Below, piece after piece: positions 8,474 through 17,210 of a stretch of DNA of 64,000 nt; the first letter of the stretch is position 1; every line of letters starts with the position of its first letter. The notes below the pieces were generated by a model. It searched no databases, had not been told where the DNA came from, and worked only from the letters and a program-made list of their open reading frames with translations. Origin of the DNA: Brevibacillus gelatini (lineage in GTDB: Bacteria; Bacillota; Bacilli; Brevibacillales; Brevibacillaceae); contig NZ_RHHS01000032.1 in the NCBI RefSeq assembly GCF_003710935.1, positions 62,001-126,000 on the forward strand, in the 5' to 3' direction. The position numbers and the translations under genes were made by a program.

Positions 8474-9412
8474 ATGCAGAAGTCTGTCAATGGTCCATCC
8501 TTCATTCCCGTCTATATTCAATTGAAGGAACAGTTGAAAAACTTGATGATGCAACGAATTTATCCACCACATGACAAATTGCCGACGGTTCGCGAACTGT
8601 CCGGTTTTTTGCGGATGAATCCACAGACGGTCAAGGCCGCGTATGCCGAGCTGGAAGCGGAAGGTTATGTGACGCTGGACGATACGGGCTCGGTGCTTGT
8701 TGCTGCCAAGCTTCCAAATAAGAGTGTTCAGGTGGAACCGGGGATCGTGGCAGAGCAGCGAGAAGAGACGTTTTTGTCCCGCGTGCCGGAGAAGTCGAGG
8801 CAGTCTGCCTTCGAAAGGGCGCAGGGCCGTAGGAGACCAGCCATCCTGTTTGCCGAGTGCGATGTCGTGCAGGTGCAGGAATACGCGGTTGAACTGGAAA
8901 AGGCGACTGGCTACACCGTCAAGCCATGCCTGATTAAAGACCTGGAGCAGCTTGCAAGCAGCATCCTCAACGGCTACTACGATCTCGTCGTCACGACGTT
9001 TTTACACATAGAAGAGGTGCAAAAATGGCTGGACAGCCTTGGTGAGGGCAACATGCCGAAAGTCATCGGCTGCTTGCTGGAATCCAATCTCCAATCGATC
9101 AGAGAGCTCCAGCAGCTTTCTCCTGGCAGTCTCGTAGGAATCGGCGGTACGACATGGGAAGGCGCCCATAATTTTCGCCAGTCGATCATCAAGGCGGGGA
9201 TGACCGACCTGGAGCTGAAAATCGGCTCGATGGAGTACCCGTCATCTTTGGACGAGTTGCTTTCGGCCAAGCCCAGGCTGATTTTGTGCACCAGCATCGT
9301 CGGCGCCTATTTGCGAAGGCAGTCGCGCTTTTTGCCGCTGCTCATCGAGAACCGTTTTCTGAATGCCCAGTCCGTGCAGTACATTCAGCAGTGTGTCGAA
9401 GGCTTTCGATGA
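8474..9412 (+). CDS. GntR-family transcriptional regulator
   Basis: A 312-aa DNA-binding regulator. An N-terminal winged helix-turn-helix of GntR type occupies residues ~5-75 (PVYIQLKEQLK, DKLPTVRELSGFLRMN, VKAAYAELEAEGYV). The remaining ~230 residues resemble a periplasmic-binding-protein/LacI-like effector domain rather than the usual FadR or UTRA domain. ATG 8474 is preferred over TTG 8471 because GGGGTG ends 5 nt before it. A perfect palindrome just upstream suggests autoregulation. The ligand is unknown. The gene stands alone between the collar-domain trio and a flavoprotein gene. Confidence 0.83.
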   Translation: MQKSVNGPSFIPVYIQLKEQLKNLMMQRIYPPHDKLPTVRELSGFLRMNPQTVKAAYAELEAEGYVTLDDTGSVLVAAKLPNKSVQVEPGIVAEQREETFLSRVPEKSRQSAFERAQGRRRPAILFAECDVVQVQEYAVELEKATGYTVKPCLIKDLEQLASSILNGYYDLVVTTFLHIEEVQKWLDSLGEGNMPKVIGCLLESNLQSIRELQQLSPGSLVGIGGTTWEGAHNFRQSIIKAGMTDLELKIGSMEYPSSLDELLSAKPRLILCTSIVGAYLRRQSRFLPLLIENRFLNAQSVQYIQQCVEGFR

Positions 9413-9500
9413 TCGGCAAGCAAAACGGTGCCGTGAGCCGCAAACGGTTATGGTATGATGAGGGTAGTGCTTTTCCAGAAAAGGAAAAAGAGGTGCAGCC

Positions 9501-10139
9501 ATGTCAGGATTCGGAATATTTCGTGAAGTCGTCACGTCTGAGGAACAACTGCGGGAAACGTTCGGAGAACCGAGCCGTCTGGTGCAAAACAAGGCGATTT
9601 CCCAGCTCGATAAGCATTGCCGCAATTATATCGCACAATCGCCATTTTTGATTATTTCTACCGCAGATGAAAAAGGAAACTGTGATGCGTCGCCGCGCGG
9701 AGATGCACCGGGCTTCGTGCACATCATCGACGACCACCATCTGGTCATCCCGGAGCGGCCGGGGAACAGGCGGATGGATTCCATCACCAACATCCTGAAA
9801 AATCCGCACGTCGGCCTGATTTTTTTGATTCCGACGCTGGAAGAAACGCTGCGGATCAACGGAAAGGCGTGTGTGATCCAGGACCAGGACATTTTGCAAA
9901 AAATGGCCGTGAAAGGCAAGGTACCCGCGCTAGGAATCGGCGTGCAGGTAGAAGAGTGCTACGTGCATTGTGCCAAGGCGTTTTTGCGCTCCGGGCTTTG
10001 GAAGCCGGACACGTGGCCGGAAGCCGGGACGACTCCGGATATTGCGAAAATGGTGGCGGACCATGTGAATCTGCCCGGCATCTCTGCAAAAGAGGTGGCA
10101 GCGGGCTTGCGGGACAGTTACACCAATCGCCTGTACTAA
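9501..10139 (+). CDS. PPOX-class FMN-dependent flavoprotein (MSMEG_1061-like)
   Basis: A 212-aa split-barrel flavoprotein of the pyridoxamine 5'-phosphate oxidase superfamily. Characteristic segments are FLIISTADEKGNCDASPRGD, the LVIPERPGNRRMDS loop, GLIFLIP and the C-terminal CAKAFLRSGLW. Family members bind FMN or related flavins; the substrate of this subgroup is not established. AAAAAGAGGTG lies upstream of the ATG. It is followed by a terminator, so it is probably a single-gene unit. Cytosolic. Confidence 0.82.
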   Translation: MSGFGIFREVVTSEEQLRETFGEPSRLVQNKAISQLDKHCRNYIAQSPFLIISTADEKGNCDASPRGDAPGFVHIIDDHHLVIPERPGNRRMDSITNILKNPHVGLIFLIPTLEETLRINGKACVIQDQDILQKMAVKGKVPALGIGVQVEECYVHCAKAFLRSGLWKPDTWPEAGTTPDIAKMVADHVNLPGISAKEVAAGLRDSYTNRLY

Positions 10140-10145
10140 CGAGAG

Positions 10146-10180
10146 AAGCTCCCTTTGCTTGTTGGAAGGGAGCTTTTCCC
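10146..10180 (+). terminator. Terminator after the PPOX gene
   Basis: Ten-bp perfect stem AAGCTCCCTT (10146-10155) with AAGGGAGCTT (10166-10175), then TT. Confidence 0.82.
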
Positions 10181-10274
10181 AAAAAAAGGGACAATTCAAG
10201 TTTTCCGACTGTTCCACTTATGATATACTTTCTTAATGTAAGTACATATACAGTGTCAATCGGGAGGAGATCGG

Positions 10275-11099
10275 ATGGCAACACAAATCACAGATCGTTC
10301 CGTTTTGAACAACGGAGTGGAAATGCCCTGGCTTGGTCTGGGTGTCTGGAAAGCAAAAGATGGCAACGAAACAGTGGCAGTCCGCTCCGCTATTGAGGCG
10401 GGCTACCGCAGTGTAGATACCGCTGCGATCTATGGCAACGAAGAAGGCGTAGCCGAAGGAATCCGTCAGGCGGGAATCGACCGCGACCAGCTGTTTATCA
10501 CGACGAAGGTGTGGAACTCCGACCAAGGCTACGAGTCGACACTCAAGGCTTTTGACGTGAGCATGAAAAAGCTTGGGATCGACACGCTCGACCTGTACCT
10601 GATCCACTGGCCGGTAAAAGACAAGTTTGTAGAAACGTGGAAGGCGCTGGAAAAGCTGTACCGCGATGGCTACGTGCGCGCAATCGGCGTGAGCAATTTT
10701 CAGATCCACCATCTGGAGGAACTGAAAAAGCACAGCGAGGTTACGCCAGTCGTCAACCAGGTTGAGTACCACCCGCTGCTCACGCAAAAAGAGCTGCATG
10801 CGTATTGCAAGGAGCACAGTATTCAACTGGAGGCGTGGAGCCCGCTGATGCAAGGGAACCTCGATCATCCGCTGCTGGTGGAACTGGGACAAAAATACGG
10901 CAAGTCGCCCGCGCAAATCGTCATTCGCTGGGATTTGCAAAACGAGGTTGTCACCATCCCGAAATCCATTACGCCGGAGCGCATCGTGCAAAACGCGCAA
11001 GTCTTTGACTTCTCGCTCAGTGCAGAGGACATGGAAAGAATCAGTGCGCTGAACGAAAACAAGCGCTTCGGACCCGATCCGGACAACTTCGATTTTTAA
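10275..11099 (+). CDS. Aldo/keto reductase
   Basis: A 274-aa NADPH-dependent carbonyl reductase of the AKR superfamily, (beta/alpha)8 fold. The catalytic tetrad is visible: Asp48 and Tyr53 (SVDTAAIYGNE), Lys78 (ITTKVW) and His111 (YLIHWPVK). Cofactor-binding signatures are GVSNFQIHHLEEL, NQVEYHP and the C-terminal IPKSITPERI. It resembles Bacillus YvgN-type reductases that act on methylglyoxal and other aldehydes; the exact substrate is inference. GGGAGGAG lies ~8 nt before the ATG. Terminators flank it on both sides, so it is monocistronic. Confidence 0.92.
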   Translation: MATQITDRSVLNNGVEMPWLGLGVWKAKDGNETVAVRSAIEAGYRSVDTAAIYGNEEGVAEGIRQAGIDRDQLFITTKVWNSDQGYESTLKAFDVSMKKLGIDTLDLYLIHWPVKDKFVETWKALEKLYRDGYVRAIGVSNFQIHHLEELKKHSEVTPVVNQVEYHPLLTQKELHAYCKEHSIQLEAWSPLMQGNLDHPLLVELGQKYGKSPAQIVIRWDLQNEVVTIPKSITPERIVQNAQVFDFSLSAEDMERISALNENKRFGPDPDNFDF

Positions 11100-11120
11100 G
11101 CAACAAGGACAAAGAAGCAG

Positions 11121-11174
11121 GGGGCTGTCCCGCAGGTCTGATGCAGACAACGGGATATGCCCCTTTTCTGTTTT
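11121..11174 (+). terminator. Terminator after the aldo/keto reductase
   Basis: A nested stem with GGGGC (11121-11125) pairing GCCCC (11159-11163) and TCCCG pairing CGGGA, followed by TTTTCTGTTTT. Confidence 0.8.
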
Positions 11175-11250
11175 GCAGGCGGACTAGCCCGAAAAAGAAA
11201 GAGGGTCTCCCCGGGAGGCAGCCTTGTTTACCCAGGGGACACCCGCTTGT

Positions 11251-11997
11251 TCATCCGTGCTGGCGATAGGCCAGGATCGTGCGGTACATGCTTTTGTCGG
11301 CCAGCTTGAGGAACAGGGAGATGTCTGGCCGCAAGTTTGCTTCGATGATCCAGACGCGCCCGTTTGCGTCGATGCCCATATCGAAGCCGAAGACGCGCTG
11401 ACGGGTGTAATAGCGGGCCAGACGTCTTGCTGCGAGCAGGGCGACTCGCCGCAGTCGGGAGACGATTGCCGAAGTCGAGGTCCCGCGAATGTTCGAGCGC
11501 TGAATCGCGGTGGAAAGCGGCAGCACCCTGCCGCCGCTGCGCTTGATGTTGGTGATGATGTAGCCCCTGCCCGCCACTTTGGCGAGCATGCCCGTCACCA
11601 CCCAAGGCCGTCCGCTTTTTCGCTGCACCATGACTCTGACGTCAAACAGCGAGCCGTTGACGCGCGCGAGCGATATGCCCTGCTGCACGAGGTAGCGTGT
11701 TTTGATTTTGCTGCGCACATGTTTGTACGTTGCATGTTTGCCGTGCTTCGTCTTGCGCCTGGTCCCGTTCTGGACCCGGTAGCGTCCGCCGCCAAGTCCG
11801 GTCACGAGGATGACGCCCGCGCCGCCGCTGCCGGACGCTGGCTTGGCGATCACTTTGCGGTAGCGGTCGAGAAAGTCGTACAGCGCGCGCCTGGAAAACT
11901 TGCGCGTCTTTGGCAGCGTGCCGGACAGTGCCGGGCTTGCCCGCAGCACGCGGTACTTGGTCAGCTTTGACTCGCTTTTTTTGCCCAAAGTGGTCAT
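11251..11997 (-). CDS. YheC/YheD-family ATP-grasp protein (short form)
   Basis: 248 aa, similar to the C-terminal ATP-grasp half of YheC/YheD endospore coat-associated proteins. Motifs: the glycine-rich VIAKPASGSGGAGVILV, LVQQGISLARVNGSLFDVRVMVQ, and the metal/nucleotide-binding FGFDMGIDANGRVWIIEAN. The N-terminal third of full-length family members is missing, so it is a short form. Reading leftward, GGGGGA sits directly before the ATG at 11997. A second, full-length family member lies at 37785-38900. Spore association is known for the family; the reaction is not. Confidence 0.82.
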   Translation of the reverse strand: MTTLGKKSESKLTKYRVLRASPALSGTLPKTRKFSRRALYDFLDRYRKVIAKPASGSGGAGVILVTGLGGGRYRVQNGTRRKTKHGKHATYKHVRSKIKTRYLVQQGISLARVNGSLFDVRVMVQRKSGRPWVVTGMLAKVAGRGYIITNIKRSGGRVLPLSTAIQRSNIRGTSTSAIVSRLRRVALLAARRLARYYTRQRVFGFDMGIDANGRVWIIEANLRPDISLFLKLADKSMYRTILAYRQHG

Positions 11998-12125
11998 TCC
12001 CCCAATCGTGATCTAAAAACGCATGATTCTTTTCCAATGTATGTCCGGCTTGTTTCAGCGCTTGTGGGAATGTCCTTGCCGCAAAAAAATAGGTAGGATG
12101 CGGCTCGTCTGATGAAGATTCGCTC

Positions 12126-12186
12126 TTTACTACGCGATTAATTTTTGTATACTGAAAAGTAGCATATTTGTTTCATCAGATGAAAC
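12126..12186 (+). promoter_or_regulatory. iclR promoter with palindromic operator
   Basis: -35 TTTACT (12126-12131) and -10 TATACT (12148-12153) are 16 bp apart. Just downstream is a perfect odd-centred palindrome, GTTTCATCAGATGAAAC (12170-12186). TCTGATGAA at 12108-12116, above the -35, repeats nine bases of it. The placement suggests autoregulation by the IclR protein encoded 36 bp downstream. The same palindrome recurs with two changes at 19970-19986 in the acnA leader. Confidence 0.65.
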
Positions 12187-12221
12187 GAACGGAACCAAGT
12201 AGGAAGCAGGTGTAAGAACAA

Positions 12222-12965
12222 ATGGATGAACAAAAAGCAAACGTTCGCTCCGTCGAGCGTGCTTTGGATATCCTGCTCTGTTTTACGGAAGCCACAGACC
12301 TTGGGCTTAGTGAAATATCGAGTCGGCTTTCCTTGCATAAAAGCACGGTGCATCGTTTGCTGGCGACGTTGGAAAACAAGGGCTTTCTCATCCGTGATGT
12401 CCAGACGGAAAAATATCGGCTAGGCTTTCGCATCTGGGAGCTTTCCGCCAACCTGACGCATAACGACGATCCTGCCACACTGCTTTTGCCCGAGATGGAA
12501 AGGCTGCGGGATTTGGTAGAGGAAACGATCAGCCTGTACGTGCGCGATGGAAACGAGCGAATCCGCATTCAGGCTGTCCAAAGCAGACAACCGATTCGCA
12601 GGGTCGCGCCAATCGGGGCGCGCATGCCGCTGGCAGTCGGGGCGTCCAGCAAGGTTTTGGTCGCCTATGCCGAGCCGTATGTACGGGAACAAGTTCTGAA
12701 CGATCCGAACTGGCCGGAATACATCAATCGGGAGACGTATGTTGAACAGCTCGATCAGATCAGAAAACTGGGCTTTGCAACCAGCGTGGAGGAACGGGAA
12801 CTGGGGACAGCGGCCGTAGCCGTGCCAATTTTCAACCGCAACGGACAACTGGTGGCATCAATTGCCGCATCCGGTCCATCCAACCGTCTCACGCCGGAAA
12901 AAATGAGCGAGTACGCTCCCTACATCATGGAAGCAGCGTATCGCATGGGAAAAATGATGAAATAA
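12222..12965 (+). CDS. IclR-family transcriptional regulator
   Basis: 247 aa with the classic IclR layout. A winged HTH occupies residues ~5-70 (RSVERALDILLCF, LGLSEISSRLSLHKSTVHRLLATLENKGFL). The GAF-like effector domain spans ~80-247 (ETISLYVRDGNERI, the conserved LAVGASSKVLVAY segment, GTAAVAVPIFNRNGQLVASIAASGP). The effector is unknown. AGGAAGCAGG lies upstream of the ATG. A perfect palindrome in its promoter and a near copy in the acnA leader suggest it controls itself and aconitase (inference). A bidirectional terminator follows. Confidence 0.88.
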   Translation: MDEQKANVRSVERALDILLCFTEATDLGLSEISSRLSLHKSTVHRLLATLENKGFLIRDVQTEKYRLGFRIWELSANLTHNDDPATLLLPEMERLRDLVEETISLYVRDGNERIRIQAVQSRQPIRRVAPIGARMPLAVGASSKVLVAYAEPYVREQVLNDPNWPEYINRETYVEQLDQIRKLGFATSVEERELGTAAVAVPIFNRNGQLVASIAASGPSNRLTPEKMSEYAPYIMEAAYRMGKMMK

Positions 12966-12968
12966 GCA

Positions 12969-13018
12969 AAAAGGGGCAGTCTCAAACGTCGATTTTTCGA
13001 CCTTGAGCTGCCCCTTTT
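12969..13018. terminator. Bidirectional terminator between iclR and the glycosyltransferase
   Basis: AAAAGGGGCAG (12969-12979) pairs with CTGCCCCTTTT (13008-13018). A-runs and T-runs on either side allow it to serve both converging genes. Confidence 0.85.
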
Positions 13019-13051
13019 GTCTTTCAGAACGTGGAGGAAGCGGGCTGGTGC

Positions 13052-14185
13052 CTATTTTCGTTTGCGATGCCGGTACTCGTTTTGCAGGACGTGCCAAAAC
13101 GCCTGGACGGCGTTGTCGGCAAGAAAGCGCTCGCCGCGCGACCGGACGTACTGGCTCATTTCCTGATGGTAGGCAGGATCGCACAGCTTTTCGTAATGAA
13201 AGGCAATGTCGTGGGCATCCTCCACAAACAAAGGATATTTTTCGCCCAACAAGGCGAGATTGCCGATTGTTCTCGTCGTCAGGACAGGGACGCCGAGCGC
13301 CATGCATTCGATGATCCGCGACAAGTACGAGTGAGACGGATTTTGGTCCAAGGTATTGTCGTAGAGCAGCGCGATGCCGATGCCGCTTTGGACGATCATC
13401 TTTTTGGTCGTCCACATCGACTTTTGTCCGTGGTCGACGACGCCGGGGGTGCGCAGCAATCGCCGTGCCGTCTTCTGATAGCTGCCGACGATGGAAGGGT
13501 AGAGGACGTTGAGCTTCGTCTTCGGAAACTTTTTGCGAATCAGGGTAACGGCTTTGGTGGCGACAGCAAGTCCGTAGCGCGGCCGGATGACGCCTGCCCA
13601 GATCAGATGCAAAGGCTCGCCAGACGGACGGGTGAACGGTTCACCAGCGTGAGGCTCGACGAACTGGGGCAGCACCTGGATTTTGCGTTGCAGCTCCTGA
13701 TTCGAGTATTTCGCCTTGCCAAGCTGGTAGCGGCGATAGCGTTCGGCATTCGGCTCCGTCTGGAAAAAAACGACGCGGGAATGCTGGAAGATGCGGTCCA
13801 GTCTGCCCATGATGTACGGGTCTTGCAAATTGTACTGGACGGCCAAATAGAGCAGCTTTTTGCCGAGTGCCGGCTTTTTTTCCACCAGGTGAAAAGCCTC
13901 GTTGCGGCCGCGGATAAACAAAAAGTCGTATTTGTGCTTTTCGTCGCGGGCAATGATGTCGTCGACGAGTTGGTCAGACTTGTGAAACCGGACGTGTTCA
14001 AACGTAAAGCCGCCCGTTCCGTTGCGGAACTGAAAAGGCAGGACGCAATCGAGCACGTACCGCTTGCGTTCGCTCGCGCCAAGCTTCGCCACGATGCGGT
14101 CGACGGAGCGCAGCAAAATGAAAAATTGCAAGACGTTTCCCTTTGGCTTGAAATCAATGAGATTACAGGAAAAGCAAATTCTCAC
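13052..14185 (-). CDS. Glycosyltransferase, GT4-like
   Basis: 377 aa. The C-terminal half has a GT-B nucleotide-sugar-binding pattern: LIWAGVIRPRYGL, then SRIIECMALGVPVLTTRTIGN, with the E-x7-type motif expected of GT4 enzymes. The N-terminal half is the acceptor domain. The frame is open to 14344, but the start chosen is GTG 14185, because AAAGGAGAG lies 6 nt before it and the upstream codons do not look like protein. There are no membrane segments. Sugar and acceptor are unknown; a role in cell-wall or spore polysaccharide is possible but unproven. Confidence 0.78.
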   Translation of the reverse strand: MRICFSCNLIDFKPKGNVLQFFILLRSVDRIVAKLGASERKRYVLDCVLPFQFRNGTGGFTFEHVRFHKSDQLVDDIIARDEKHKYDFLFIRGRNEAFHLVEKKPALGKKLLYLAVQYNLQDPYIMGRLDRIFQHSRVVFFQTEPNAERYRRYQLGKAKYSNQELQRKIQVLPQFVEPHAGEPFTRPSGEPLHLIWAGVIRPRYGLAVATKAVTLIRKKFPKTKLNVLYPSIVGSYQKTARRLLRTPGVVDHGQKSMWTTKKMIVQSGIGIALLYDNTLDQNPSHSYLSRIIECMALGVPVLTTRTIGNLALLGEKYPLFVEDAHDIAFHYEKLCDPAYHQEMSQYVRSRGERFLADNAVQAFWHVLQNEYRHRKRK

Positions 14186-14297
14186 AGGATTCTCTCCTTT
14201 GCAGGGCTCTTTACCTATGGTATGGAGTTTGGAGCCGGTGGCTACTGGAGGATGAGGGGGCGCTTCTGGATTGCTATTTAAGTTTACTCGAATAAAA

Positions 14298-14329
14298 AAC
14301 TTTACTAAAGTTAACCAAAATGATATGAT
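14298..14329 (+). promoter_or_regulatory. tetR promoter with palindromic operator
   Basis: -35 TTTACT (14301-14306), a 17-bp spacer and -10 TATGAT (14324-14329). A perfect odd-centred palindrome AACTTTACTAAAGTT (14298-14312) covers the -35. The geometry suits autorepression by the TetR-family protein encoded 40 bp downstream. A 14/15 match lies at 1982-1996. Confidence 0.65.
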
Positions 14330-14368
14330 GATCCGTAGATACAACTGGAAAGGGAAAGAGAGGGAATT

Positions 14369-15001
14369 ATGGCGGATACCATTTCACTGCGGGAAAAGAA
14401 AAAGGCAAAAACGAAGCTCGCCTTGCTGGAAGCAGCGCTTGCCCTCATCGACGAAGGAACGTTTCGCAGTGTGCTCGTCGATGATATATGCGAGCGGGCG
14501 GAAGTATCCAAGGTGACGTTTTTCAAGTTTTTTCCGCAAAAAGAAGAACTGCTTGTCTATTTCATGAGCGTCTGGCAGGCACGCTGCTTCTGCGAACTGT
14601 CTGCGAACGGGAAGAGAGGCTTTGCTGCGGTGCGCCACATTTTTTCCATGGTGGCGGAGGAGAGCAGGAAATATCCGGGGATCATGCTCAGCCTGATTAG
14701 CTTTCTCGCCGAGCAAAAAATGCATCCGTGTGTTCCGACGCTGTCAGAGGCCGAGCTGGCCCTGCTGTTTCCGGAGGCAGAGGACAGGGCATCCATCGGC
14801 AATGCAGACCTGTACCAGATTTTTGTGCGCTGTGTGCGGGAAGCGCGCGAGGACGGAGAACTCACGAACGATGTCAGCGAGCAGGAGGCTGTCATGCTGG
14901 TGTTCTCCATGTTTTACGGGGCGTATTTGACGGCCCATTTGTTCCGGTCGGACGATTTTATGGCTTGCTATGAACTTCATCTCAAATCTTTGACAAGGTA
15001 G
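14369..15001 (+). CDS. TetR-family transcriptional regulator
   Basis: 210 aa. The N-terminal HTH (residues ~8-58) reads KTKLALLEAALALIDEGTFRSVLVDDICERAEVSKVTFFKFFPQKEELL, here only in part conserved with TetR_N: the usual YYYF-type helix is TFFKFFP. The C-terminal ligand domain is not diagnostic. It sits 9 bp upstream of the DUF4188 gene, so the two are co-transcribed from the palindrome-containing promoter. The ligand is unknown; it may repress both its operon and the distant giant surface-protein gene (inference from the operator match). Confidence 0.85.
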   Translation: MADTISLREKKKAKTKLALLEAALALIDEGTFRSVLVDDICERAEVSKVTFFKFFPQKEELLVYFMSVWQARCFCELSANGKRGFAAVRHIFSMVAEESRKYPGIMLSLISFLAEQKMHPCVPTLSEAELALLFPEAEDRASIGNADLYQIFVRCVREAREDGELTNDVSEQEAVMLVFSMFYGAYLTAHLFRSDDFMACYELHLKSLTR

Positions 15002-15010
15002 GGGAGTGCG

Positions 15011-15481
15011 ATGGCAAAAGTAATGCCAGGAAGGTATACGGCAAAAGTGGAAGGGTCTTATGTGGTGTTCATCATCGGCATGCGGATCAACCGGCTTTTG
15101 GCTGTCCACAAATGGGTTCCGGTTGTGCGGGCGATGGGCAAAATGATGGGAGAACTGTACCAGCATCCCGAACTTGGTTTTTTGGGCAGCCGCACCAGTG
15201 TCGGCTTGCGTACGATCACCCAGATTCAATATTGGCGTTCGTTTGAGCATTTGGAAAATTACGCGCGTGCCCCACTGCACCTGAAGGCGTGGAAAGCGTT
15301 CAATCAGGCAGTGGGCTCGGACGGCTCGGTAGGTCTCTACCATGAGTCGTATCTGGTAGAAGCGGGCCACTACGAATGTGTATACGTCAACATGCCGGTT
15401 TTCGGCCTGGGAGAAGTGGGCGAGCTGATTCCCGCCGCAGGCAAATGGGGATCGGCCAGACAGCGGCTCGCCAAAGGATAG
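15011..15481 (+). CDS. DUF4188 domain protein
   Basis: 156 aa, DUF4188 (monooxygenase-like, dimeric alpha-beta barrel expected). Characteristic segments: FIIGMRINRLLAVHKWVPV, GFLGSRTSVGLRTITQIQYWRSFEHLE, and YHESYLVEAGHYECVYVNMP. The family is poorly characterised; some members are annotated as heme-dependent aldoxime dehydratase-like, which I cannot confirm here. GGTAGGGGAG lies before the ATG. Co-transcribed with the upstream TetR gene, which probably controls it in response to a small hydrophobic compound (inference). It ends 6 bp from the convergent lipoprotein gene. Confidence 0.78.
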   Translation: MAKVMPGRYTAKVEGSYVVFIIGMRINRLLAVHKWVPVVRAMGKMMGELYQHPELGFLGSRTSVGLRTITQIQYWRSFEHLENYARAPLHLKAWKAFNQAVGSDGSVGLYHESYLVEAGHYECVYVNMPVFGLGEVGELIPAAGKWGSARQRLAKG

Positions 15482-15487
15482 AGCCGC

Positions 15488-17056
15488 CTATTCGGTTGCG
15501 TTGACCAGGCGCAGCACCCACTCCCTGAGGTCGACAATGCGCAACGATTTCGGACGCGAATCGGTTCCGGTGACGAGCAGCGGGACGAGCGAATCGACTG
15601 CATGCAGCGAGCCATGGGCGCCGCCGCCGATATGCGTCGGGGAGCTTTCCGTAATCAGCTCGTGGCCGGGTTGCACGGTGACGATGACGTATCTTCCGGG
15701 GTGGGAGTGCATGGCTCCGTACAGCCGGGCCAAAGCATCCGGATACTTGCCGTACGTGAGCTGCTTTTTGCGCACTGTCAGGTTCAGTACGTTCGGGTCT
15801 CCTGAGATCGTCCACGTCTGTCCGTACTCGTCCTTGAGCGGACCGCCCGGCTTGTACGTCAGTTGTCTGCTGCTGCCGCCAGCCGTGACGATGATCGACT
15901 GCCCTTCTTTTCGCGCGATGACATCCAGCCGCGGTTCGCGCTGCAGCTGCCCTGCAATGGTTGAGAGGGGAAGCTGCGGATCGAGTGCATAGACGTACGC
16001 CATCCGCTCGTTGGCGGCGATCACAATCTGGTCACTCGCCTGCTGTGGTCGGCTGATCGGGGAGATCTGATAAGGAGCGAGCAAGCTGCGCAAATCAATC
16101 GTCGCTGCTTGCCGATCATCCTGCACCGCGCTTTGGGCGCTGTCTCCCATGACGATCCAGCGCACTTCTTCAATGGCCTTGTCCCACGAGCCAAAGGCAT
16201 CGAGTACGGTTTGCAGCGCCTTGTCGGCATTTTCAATTCCGTCTATCGTCATCGGGCCTTTGCGGTGCACCTCCATGTCATTTTCCGGGAAATACGCGAT
16301 CGTGAGCGGCGGCAGCCTGTCATGTGCGATGAGAAAAGCAATCTCCTGGGCGGAAAACTCGTCGTTCATGCCGTACTTGCGCCAGATGCGGGTATGGCGT
16401 TTCTGGTTCGGATCGAGCTGGGCAAAAGCAGCATAAGACAACAGCTTCGGTCCGGTTACGTTCAGTTCTTTCGGCAACTGGGCAGCCATTTCGATCAGGT
16501 GCGGGATTTTCAAGACATGCTCCGTCTTGCCTCGCCACACAATCGCATTAATGGAAGCAGAGTCCTTTCCCTGGTCCGCGAGCGCCTCGTGGATCGTTTT
16601 TGTCTGCGGATTCAGCTGGCTCTGGTTCAATTGCCAAATCGCATCCAGCAGCACCTGCGGCTGGTCGATCTTCATCGCTTCCTTTGGCCCGTAGCCGTAA
16701 TAAACCATCCGCTTTTCTTTTTCACTGTACCAGGACAGACCCGGCACGTGATGCTGGTCGGCGTAGGTTCCGGTCAGCAAGGTGCTGTCAATCGTCACGG
16801 ACATGGTGGGAAACGAACTGACGACATGGGGGAAGTAGTGCCCTTTTTCCCGCAAAAAGGCCAAGGCAGGAGCGCGGCCCTGGCGAATCGCCTCCTGCAG
16901 CGGCTTGTCCATCAGTGAATCGATGAGGATGAGCACGACAGGCTTTTGTGCTTGTGTTGTCTCCTGGATTTGCAATCTTTCGTCAGCCTTGCAGCCAATG
17001 AGTGACATGCTGATTAGCAGAAACGAAAGGATGATGGACGTCCATCTCGACTTCAT
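15488..17056 (-). CDS. Lipoprotein of the alkaline phosphatase superfamily (phosphodiesterase-like)
   Basis: 522 aa. An N-terminal lipobox (SLIG-C, Cys about residue 22) marks it as membrane-anchored outside the cell. The mature protein matches the type I phosphodiesterase/nucleotide pyrophosphatase branch: VVLILIDSLMDKPL with the first metal Asp, VVSSFPTMSVTIDSTLLTG with the nucleophile Thr/Ser region, YADQHHVPG, YFPENDMEVHRKGP, WIVMGDSAQS and GGGAHGSLH. The physiological substrate is unknown. AAAGGAATGG lies before the ATG. It stands alone, converging with the DUF4188 gene. Confidence 0.82.
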   Translation of the reverse strand: MKSRWTSIILSFLLISMSLIGCKADERLQIQETTQAQKPVVLILIDSLMDKPLQEAIRQGRAPALAFLREKGHYFPHVVSSFPTMSVTIDSTLLTGTYADQHHVPGLSWYSEKEKRMVYYGYGPKEAMKIDQPQVLLDAIWQLNQSQLNPQTKTIHEALADQGKDSASINAIVWRGKTEHVLKIPHLIEMAAQLPKELNVTGPKLLSYAAFAQLDPNQKRHTRIWRKYGMNDEFSAQEIAFLIAHDRLPPLTIAYFPENDMEVHRKGPMTIDGIENADKALQTVLDAFGSWDKAIEEVRWIVMGDSAQSAVQDDRQAATIDLRSLLAPYQISPISRPQQASDQIVIAANERMAYVYALDPQLPLSTIAGQLQREPRLDVIARKEGQSIIVTAGGSSRQLTYKPGGPLKDEYGQTWTISGDPNVLNLTVRKKQLTYGKYPDALARLYGAMHSHPGRYVIVTVQPGHELITESSPTHIGGGAHGSLHAVDSLVPLLVTGTDSRPKSLRIVDLREWVLRLVNATE

Positions 17057-17128
17057 GCTTCCATTCCTTTCCGCGAGTTTCGTTTTTTATTTTTCGTCGC
17101 TGCCGCTAAATTATTCCAGGCACGATGC

Positions 17129-17174
17129 AAAAAAAGGGCAGACTGCCGAGATGCTCGGAGTCTGCCCTTTTGGG
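17129..17174 (-). terminator. Terminator of acnA
   Basis: A long stem with AAAAAGGGCAGAC (from 17131) against GTCTGCCCTTTT (ending near 17172), followed on the minus strand by a T-run. It also lies upstream of the next minus-strand gene, isolating it. Confidence 0.85.
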
Positions 17175-17210
17175 TGGGTGCTGTTACGAACTTATTTGTT
17201 TTTCGCTAGT

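Noticed and set aside
13031-14281. A 416-codon plus-strand open frame
   Set aside because: Antisense to the glycosyltransferase gene, and the GT-B motifs and ribosome site support the minus strand.
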